DNA of 64,000 bases from Leucaena leucocephala (Eukaryota > Streptophyta > Magnoliopsida > Fabales > Fabaceae). Below are positions 58,530-64,000 of this stretch, piece by piece. The translations under genes were made by a program, and so were the position numbers. Position 1 is the stretch's first letter; each line of letters begins with the position of its first letter. A model generated the notes under the pieces. That model was given only the letters and a program-made list of their open reading frames with translations, ran no database searches and had not been told where the DNA came from. The stretch covers positions 14,030,001 through 14,094,000 of the forward strand of contig CM073550.1 of the NCBI GenBank assembly GCA_037074615.1. Direction: 5' to 3'.

Positions 58530-59045
58530 GTTGTGTTTCAAAACACCGTAAACTTAAATTTTAAATTTAAATTTTAGTAAAACTTAAATTTTAAAAAATT
58601 TTAAAATAAATAGCTATATTTGTTTAAACGGACTTTTAGACTAAATTATGATTTAAAATTAAGAGTTTAGATAAATTTATCAAAGTAGCTTATAGAACAG
58701 TAAAAGAGTTTATAAACTAATCAATTACTATGACCCTACTTTTTTTATACCCTCTCTCTTATTTTTTTATTATACCCTCTCTCCTCTCTCTTACTTTTTC
58801 TTATATCCTATCTCTTTTCTTTTCTTACAACCTCTCTCATCTTATATCTTATCTCTCCTTATTTAATACTCATATCTTTTTTTGTAATTTACTAAAAATA
58901 AAAGTATTTCTGGAAATAACTATCCAAACACTCATTTATTCAAAATAATTTTTTTTATAAATTCTTCTCCAAAAACCATTTTCTATAAGCTACCCAAATT
59001 TTTTTTTCTCATAAACTTATTTTTAAAATCTTATCCAATCACACA
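58530..59045 (+). repeat. MITE-like repeat with polypyrimidine core, copy 5
   Basis: It runs from about GGTTGTGTTTCAAAACACC to ATCTTATCCAATCACAC. The left part has TTAAATTTTAAATTTAAA and AATTATGATTTAAAATTA; the centre at about 58735-58865 is a long CT-rich tract; the right part has TTTACTAAAAATAAAAG and CTATAAGCTACCCAAATTT. The layout matches the copies at 15890 and 25895. The 72-residue frame across it is low-complexity Leu/Ser/Tyr and not a gene. Confidence 0.55.
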
Positions 59046-59163
59046 TAGTTCTTGAACACACATTCTATTTATTAACAGGGTGATAAGCCATGGAGATCAG
59101 GTGGTTGGTTCTGCTGTGTGGGAATGTTATCTTCGTCCCTGATTACAGTACCAATTATAATGC

Positions 59164-59196
<33 letters not shown>

Positions 59197-59981
59197 AAGC
59201 TGTTCTTACATGTGATGGATGTAATTGCATGGCCATTGTACTGTTTCTCTTATTCTTATTTGTGGGGAGAGAGAAGAAAGCAGCCTATTTTTTAGTGGCT
59301 CGCAATGTATGAATTATAAAACAAATACATATAATATACTAAAATAGCATTCGCCATCACCATGTAGTTTTCTTTGTATACTTTTTCTTGGTGAAAAGAA
59401 TTCTATAAATTACTAAAATATCACAGATTTATGCAATATGTTAAAATAATAACTACAAGTCATGTAAGTCATGCAAAATTCCTCCTTCCAAAAAAACAAC
59501 ATTTCCTTTGTTGTACCCAAAAAAAAAAGAAAAGAAAAATATTTCCTTTGTGTCTTGTGATTTAGTTTTTCCCTCAGGGTTTCAATGAATCAAAAGTTTT
59601 TTTTATATATAGATAAGTCTATAATCCCTGTTGTAACTTAATTATTAATGAATTAAGTAACCTCATCATTGGCTCATTTTTTTCTTAAAGGGAAAAGCTA
59701 ACAAGCAAAAAAGCTAACAGATAGAGTGCTTATTTTGATGATTCTTCAAGTGTTACAAAAGTTATGAACAGGTTGTTTACAAAATTCTATATATATAATT
59801 AATTAATCTTAATCAACTGCTAGTGAAGGATTCTTAACGGCTAACAGTTTAGGCTTTATAGGTCTATTTTGCAGTTCACAGACAATCATAGAACCAAACT
59901 CTCCAATTCAAAGCGTATAGTTTGCCATCAAGAATCTCTATTTCTTTGAGAGATCATTTAATCATACTACATCTGGGCTCT
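59046..59981. other. Intergenic DNA with a (GT)n(TA)n microsatellite
   Basis: The microsatellite lies at about 59162-59198. No gene is recognised. The final 150 bases lie just downstream of the F-box stop codon on the minus strand and probably hold its 3' UTR. Confidence 0.5.
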
Positions 59982-60956
59982 TCACTGTGAATTAATTGGT
60001 ACGAGACTTTCTACATAGGATGAGACATAATTAACGTAAGTATAGAGAGTACGGAATAAAGGGCTGTTATTATCCATCTTCGTCCAACTCCATTTCTTGC
60101 CAGATGCATCATCCACACCCTCCTCCATCGCCCAAATTTCAGTTGTTAAAGGTCGTTGAAATCCTCCTCCCAACTGATAAGTGGAACACAATAATGCAAG
60201 TTTCTTGGCATACCCAATAACATTCCAAGAACATGGATTATTATTGTCTAAAGTAGGCACGGGCACCCATGTAAACACTTCCTTTGCTATGTCAAATGAA
60301 ATCAGTCTCTGATGCGCACCAGGATTCTTCAGCACATACCAAAAGATAGATCCGTTAACGGAGACATTCTTACAAAATTGTAGCACTTCTAGGCTCCCAA
60401 ATTCTATCTCCCTCCAAGAATCTGTGTTCAACGAATATACTTCCACGTTCTTAACCGCACTATAAGACTTCAGTATTTTCACTATCTTATAATCATTAAC
60501 AATTGGACTGAACCCAAATCCAAAATTGAAGTTGGCATCCTTAATAACTCCGGGAATCCTTCTCTCCTCTCTAGTAGCTGGATTCCATAAGAAAAGAAGG
60601 GAAGCGGATCGAACACAGACCAAGCCGTTGCAGGAACCAATGATCGAATCATGACGCAAGTTGCTCATGGAAAGTGGCATCTGAACGTCAAGGGCAGCTT
60701 GCATCATCTCATTATACTTGACCATAAATAAGTTAAAAGGATTAGCTCTATGCCGTTTGAAAAGAACACGAGGGCTTTGATTACTGGAGTGGTGGAGGTG
60801 GTCTGCGATGAAAGAGGGAGACTTGACAAGAGTTTTCCATTGTTTGCAGACACATTGAAATCGGATTAGGGATTTCACTGGAAGTCGCTTGAGAATGTTT
60901 ACGATGATTTCTTCGGGAAGAAATGGGATGTCACCATGCAGTGCCTTCTTCTTCAT
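59982..60956 (-). CDS. F-box protein with F-box-associated domain (CPR1/CPR30-like)
   Basis: A single-exon gene of 324 residues. The F-box (about residues 10-52) reads LPEEIIVNILKRLPVKSLIRF then QCVCKQW, which binds SKP1/ASK in an SCF ubiquitin ligase. The F-box-associated interaction domain follows, with its usual landmarks: GSCNGLVCV (about 108-116), LWNPATRE, FGFGFSPIVNDYKIVKI, VEVYSLNTDSWREIE, NGSIFWYV, ISFDIAKEVFTWVPVP and a terminal EIWAMEEG...WTKM. The target protein is unknown; this family is large and fast-evolving, and many members are plant-defence or development regulators. The length is somewhat shorter than typical members (350-420 residues) at the C-terminus. No close duplicate lies in the window. 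Confidence 0.92.
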   Translation of the reverse strand: MKKKALHGDIPFLPEEIIVNILKRLPVKSLIRFQCVCKQWKTLVKSPSFIADHLHHSSNQSPRVLFKRHRANPFNLFMVKYNEMMQAALDVQMPLSMSNLRHDSIIGSCNGLVCVRSASLLFLWNPATREERRIPGVIKDANFNFGFGFSPIVNDYKIVKILKSYSAVKNVEVYSLNTDSWREIEFGSLEVLQFCKNVSVNGSIFWYVLKNPGAHQRLISFDIAKEVFTWVPVPTLDNNNPCSWNVIGYAKKLALLCSTYQLGGGFQRPLTTEIWAMEEGVDDASGKKWSWTKMDNNSPLFRTLYTYVNYVSSYVESLVPINSQ

Positions 60957-61702
60957 GGTGCTCGACTGAGAAAAACAAAATGTCTCAGGTAAATCAACGA
61001 AGCGACTAGGGATTGCAATTTGCAGGAGTCGATTGCAGTTTGCAGTGGGTGGGACGCATATTTAAATATATAAATTGTAGATACGATAGCTTTCGAAATT
61101 ATTGTTTCTTTTAACTCTTATTTCTTATCCAAACAGATTAAATACGAAATCTGATTTCTTTCCTATCTTAAATTTAATCAGATTTTTTTTTAATCAGTGA
61201 TTGCAGAATATCATAATTGACAATCAGAAAATTAATGTTGAGTAATTTTTTAATCTTATAAGCATTCTTTCTTGTTCCTTAATTCTCTCATAGGAGGTAG
61301 TGCTAATTAATTAATTAATTAATTAATTTTCTTATTTGATTATATTTCTTATTTCTCTATAAATAATAGTTCGACCCATGGATAGCGTAGCTAGATAATA
61401 CAAGTCAACATAATCTAAGTAGATCTTATTTGATTCTGATCTGATTTCTCTCCTATTTTTTTTTTCTAGTTCATTTTAATTAATTGAATTAATTAATATA
61501 TTTCCTTACGGGATTTGCCTATTTGAATTATCGCTTATTGTAAACTTAGTCCCTCATTGGCTCAGGCAAACCCTAGCACAGCTTCTTCTTCATCATCATC
61601 GAATCTACTCGCCGTAGCTGTCTTCTTCGTATTCTTCTGCAACATTATTTAGTTTAGTATTTTATTTTTATCTAAACTTTTTGTTTCAGGAATTAACTAA
61701 AC
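60957..61702. other. F-box upstream region and intergenic DNA
   Basis: The first 100 bases are the F-box leader. A (TTAA)n run lies at about 61306-61328. From about 61560 the sequence resembles a plant 5' leader (AAACCCTAGC, then CTTCTTCTTCATCATC) leading to the ATG at 61703. Confidence 0.4.
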
Positions 61703-62248
61703 ATGTCTGGTGAAGGAGATAAACGGAGGATGAAGAGGCAACGAGGGCTTTGCTTATACAAGAGTTGAAATCAGCGATTGCTGAAGCTGCTGAGCTGTGG
61801 ATCAACGAGAATATTTTTAGTTGCCCACCTAGTTTACTAGAATTTTGTCTGACTATATCCAAATTTGAGCCACATCATGTAAATAGTTATGATGGGTGAA
61901 TCTCTTAACTAGAATTTTTAGACTCAACCTCAAAATCTCACTTAAACGATATTGAATTATTTACTATTCATATTAACCTCGAGAATATGATTACATGATT
62001 GACTTCGGTTTTATGCAGGCTTGGTCCAAGACGGAGGCTGCCCGGCTAAAGGTTGCTCAAGAAATACAAAAGGAGCTTCATAATGGCCCGGCAAGAGGCC
62101 ATGCAGAGAAGAAAGGCAGAAAAGAAAAAGATGATGGAAGAGGCTGAGGCGAAGCTCGGTGCAGAGGCTATGCGAAAGAAAGAAGCAAAAGAGCGTGCTC
62201 GATCGTCAGATGAAAAAGGCCATACTGAGGATGAAAATGACCGGTAGT
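61703..62248 (+). pseudogene. Chimeric pseudogene ending in a CCDC47-like tail
   Basis: A leader-like stretch precedes ATG 61703, whose frame stops after 21 codons; a shifted frame continues as RALLIQELKSAIAEAAELWI, suggesting a 1-base loss. A repeat (61830-61990, also near 51025-51200) interrupts next. After TTATGCAG the sequence reads AWSKTEAARLKVAQEIQKEL, then after a 1-base insertion RQEAMQRRKAEKKKMMEEAE and KKEAKERA, and after another shift QMKKAI. This is the charged C-terminal tail of CCDC47-like (DUF1682) endoplasmic-reticulum proteins of the PAT chaperone complex, as I recall the plant family. The front part is unrelated to that family as far as I can tell. With at least two frameshifts in 230 bases the tail is dead in its original frame. 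Confidence 0.65.
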
Positions 62249-62269
62249 TCCTAGTGTATGAAGTTTCTC

Positions 62270-62830
62270 AACTTTCATGGTTCAGTTTTATAGCAGTTAA
62301 GGGTAAACTACTGCATAGTGTTATTTTATAGCGGTTTGATAAAAAATCGTTATAAATTTATAACTATTTGACCATAAATAGTATCTTCAAAGACATTTAC
62401 AATGGTTACAACCGTTATAAATATGATATTAAGTTGACGCTATAAGATAGAAATAAAATTATAACGGTTAAAACAGTTACTAAAATTCACCCCATAGAGC
62501 AAAAATAATTTCCAGCGGTTTAAACTGCAGAAAAAATCTAAGCAGATAAATGACTGTTGGTTTAATGAAAATTAAACCGCTGCAATATTCCCTACATATT
62601 AGAGACAGTTTACATGCTCAATTTTATAGCGGTTGTAACTGCTACAAAGATAACAGAAAAAAATAACAATTCTCATTCTGATTAATAGGGACATTTTATA
62701 GCAGTTTAAATCACTGCAAACTAGTAGTCATATAAATGCGTGGACGCGTGTTAGATACCGTTAGCAATTTACAGCGATTTGTCATAATTAACAGTTGCAA
62801 ATGAACAAACCACTATAAAGTATGGGATTT
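62270..62830. repeat. Unclassified element with many GCGGTT/AACCGC motifs
   Basis: Motifs of the form TTTATAGC(G/A)GTT and their reverse complements recur at short intervals (near 62283, 62325, 62411, 62462, 62511, 62572, 62628, 62698 and 62812), giving many small inverted pairs. Such dense subterminal motifs are typical of CACTA-type and some other DNA transposons, but terminal CACTA and a target duplication are not found. No coding frame. Confidence 0.4.
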
Positions 62831-62858
62831 CAACAACTACTTCCTGGTAGTATTTTGA

Positions 62859-63148
62859 ATGGAACAAGATCTGAAATATATCTATTCTTTCTCTGCTCCT
62901 AATGAGAGCAACATAAAACTAGCGGTCACAGTTGTACAAGATCTAGTTTCATTCAAATAACGGATAGTAGCCAATAGAAAGGATCTTTTGATCAATTCAG
63001 AGATCATATGATTGCAATTCGATTAGTAATGAGATTTGGAATATCGTATATATCAAAGAGAGATTTAACAAGTAAAAGAAAGATCGATTCTTTGTTAGGA
63101 TCCTTACTTTCTTCAAACGGAATGAAGAGAGAATCAGAGCAATTCCTT
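62859..63148 (+). mobile_element. Nuclear insertion of plastid DNA (ycf2 fragment)
   Basis: The sequence follows plastid ycf2 as I remember it: GAACAAGATCTGAAATATAT, AGCAACATAAAACTAGCGGT, CAAGATCTAGTTTCATT, ACGGATAGTAGCCAAT, GAAAGGATCTT, TCAGAGATCAT, CAAAGAGAGATTTAACAAG, AAAGAAAGATCGATTCTTTG and CTTTCTTCAAACGGAA, corresponding to the ycf2 protein around SNIKLAVTVVQDLVSF to SFLQTER. Indels and stops break the ycf2 frame, so it is an old insertion (NUPT). The sequence from 63149 to about 63345 is open but not recognised. The apparent 111-residue frame across the region is not a gene. Confidence 0.8.
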
Positions 63149-64000
63149 GTAATAAGATTATATTCTTCTTATATTCGTTTGCTGTCAAATGCTGAACATA
63201 AGCATCTACTTGCAAATGACTCGGATAGAATCGCTATCCGGAGTTTGATATGGCTGGTTGGGCAGACAATTAGTTTCTCTATGCATTATCAAATATCTCT
63301 GCGGTGCACAAAGAAGAGTCTATTTCGGTCATATTGGGTATAGGTTAAGGTTTTAGTAGTATCAGTCTGATTTTCTTTTTACACCAAAATTAAATTGAAA
63401 TATTGAATAGACTTAATTGATTTTACAATGCAGGATTTATTTGGCTTTGAGGACTTGATTGGTTCAATTCTTTACCCCCAAAATGATTTCTCTCCATGTT
63501 TTTATATTTTTTTTTAAAAAAACATTTTTACTTGAGTTTTATGCTATTGTAGGATATGGATTATGATTTATTAGTTAAATAATAAATAAGATTGTTTATT
63601 TTTTACCATACTAAATACTCTCTCCAATTAGAAGAGATATATGTGATATTGGATTTGATATTAAATATAAAATTTTAATCTATTTTTTTAAAAAAATTAT
63701 AATTTTCCCCTAATATATCTATATAATTAAAGAGGATATTTTATAAAAACTAATATACTATAATTATTATAATTAATTAATTTACCTAATTTTTTTAAAT
63801 TAATTAAATAAATTTTATAATTAACAACAGAGATAATAGTAAATATATGTTTTGGCAAAAAAAAAAAAATAAATATATGTGGAGTACTTGAAAAAGTTGC
63901 GTACATCACCTCTTTTCGCAGTGAACATTGTTTTACATAATTATTATTAATTTTTTTATTAAATAAGGAAAATATGAATATTATAGATTTTTCGGATGTT
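63149..64000. other. Intergenic DNA to window end, no gene recognised
   Basis: The first 200 bases remain less AT-rich and may be a continuation of the foreign insertion; after about 63400 the sequence is ordinary AT-rich DNA. Confidence 0.4.

Noticed and set aside
63008..63343. 111-codon open frame over the plastid insertion
   Set aside because: The DNA is ycf2-derived in a different frame, so the frame is accidental.
1..64000. CRISPR arrays, operons, bacterial-type defence or biosynthetic clusters
   Set aside because: The sequence is plant nuclear DNA; no regularly spaced repeat array or co-functional gene cluster is present, and the neighbouring genes have unrelated roles.

Overview
The window is nuclear DNA of a flowering plant, almost certainly a eudicot. 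The genes have spliceosomal introns, plant-specific products (a TCP transcription factor, an RPK2-type receptor kinase, plastid histidine-synthesis and Fe-S assembly proteins), long AT-rich intergenic DNA, decayed LTR elements, MITEs and a scrap of plastid DNA. The species cannot be named from this sequence. Genes are independent transcription units; there is no operon and no sign of a biosynthetic cluster.

Layout. 1-8.2 kb: AT-rich intergenic DNA with an LTR-like repeat. 8.2-9.8 kb (+): single-exon class I TCP factor, closest to TCP8, with a second copy of the same LTR-like repeat downstream in inverted orientation. 12-18 kb: intergenic, with MITE copies and a 97-bp tandem duplication. 18.0-24.0 kb (-): nine-exon NIPA-type magnesium transporter with a GC-AG intron and a Mutator-type MITE in one intron. 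24-32 kb: intergenic, with a broken DA2-type RING fragment and a complete non-autonomous hAT element with 8-bp target duplication. 32.0-37.0 kb (+): 11-exon ATP phosphoribosyltransferase (HISN1). 38.3-41.5 kb (+): intronless RPK2-like LRR receptor kinase. 44.7-50.4 kb (+): 19-exon BOP1 ribosome-biogenesis WD40 protein. 50.6-54.4 kb: copia fragment, dispersed repeats and a foldback Mutator-type MITE. 54.5-57.6 kb (-): four-exon plastid NFU protein. 60.0-61.0 kb (-): F-box protein. 61.6-63.4 kb: chimeric pseudogene ending in a frameshifted CCDC47-like tail, a repeat-rich element and a ycf2-derived plastid insertion.

The most interesting signals are structural. BOP1 contains a textbook U12-type AT-AC intron. 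A degenerate copy of the BOP1 5' end lies about 0.3 kb upstream of the RPK2-like start codon. A miniature LTR retrotransposon (TRIM) and a 63-bp minisatellite sit inside BOP1 introns, the latter running almost to a splice acceptor. Two Mutator-type MITEs and one hAT element keep perfect target-site duplications. I found no evidence of a novel multi-gene system. All exon structures were built by hand from reading frames, splice sites and remembered family sequences, without transcript data.
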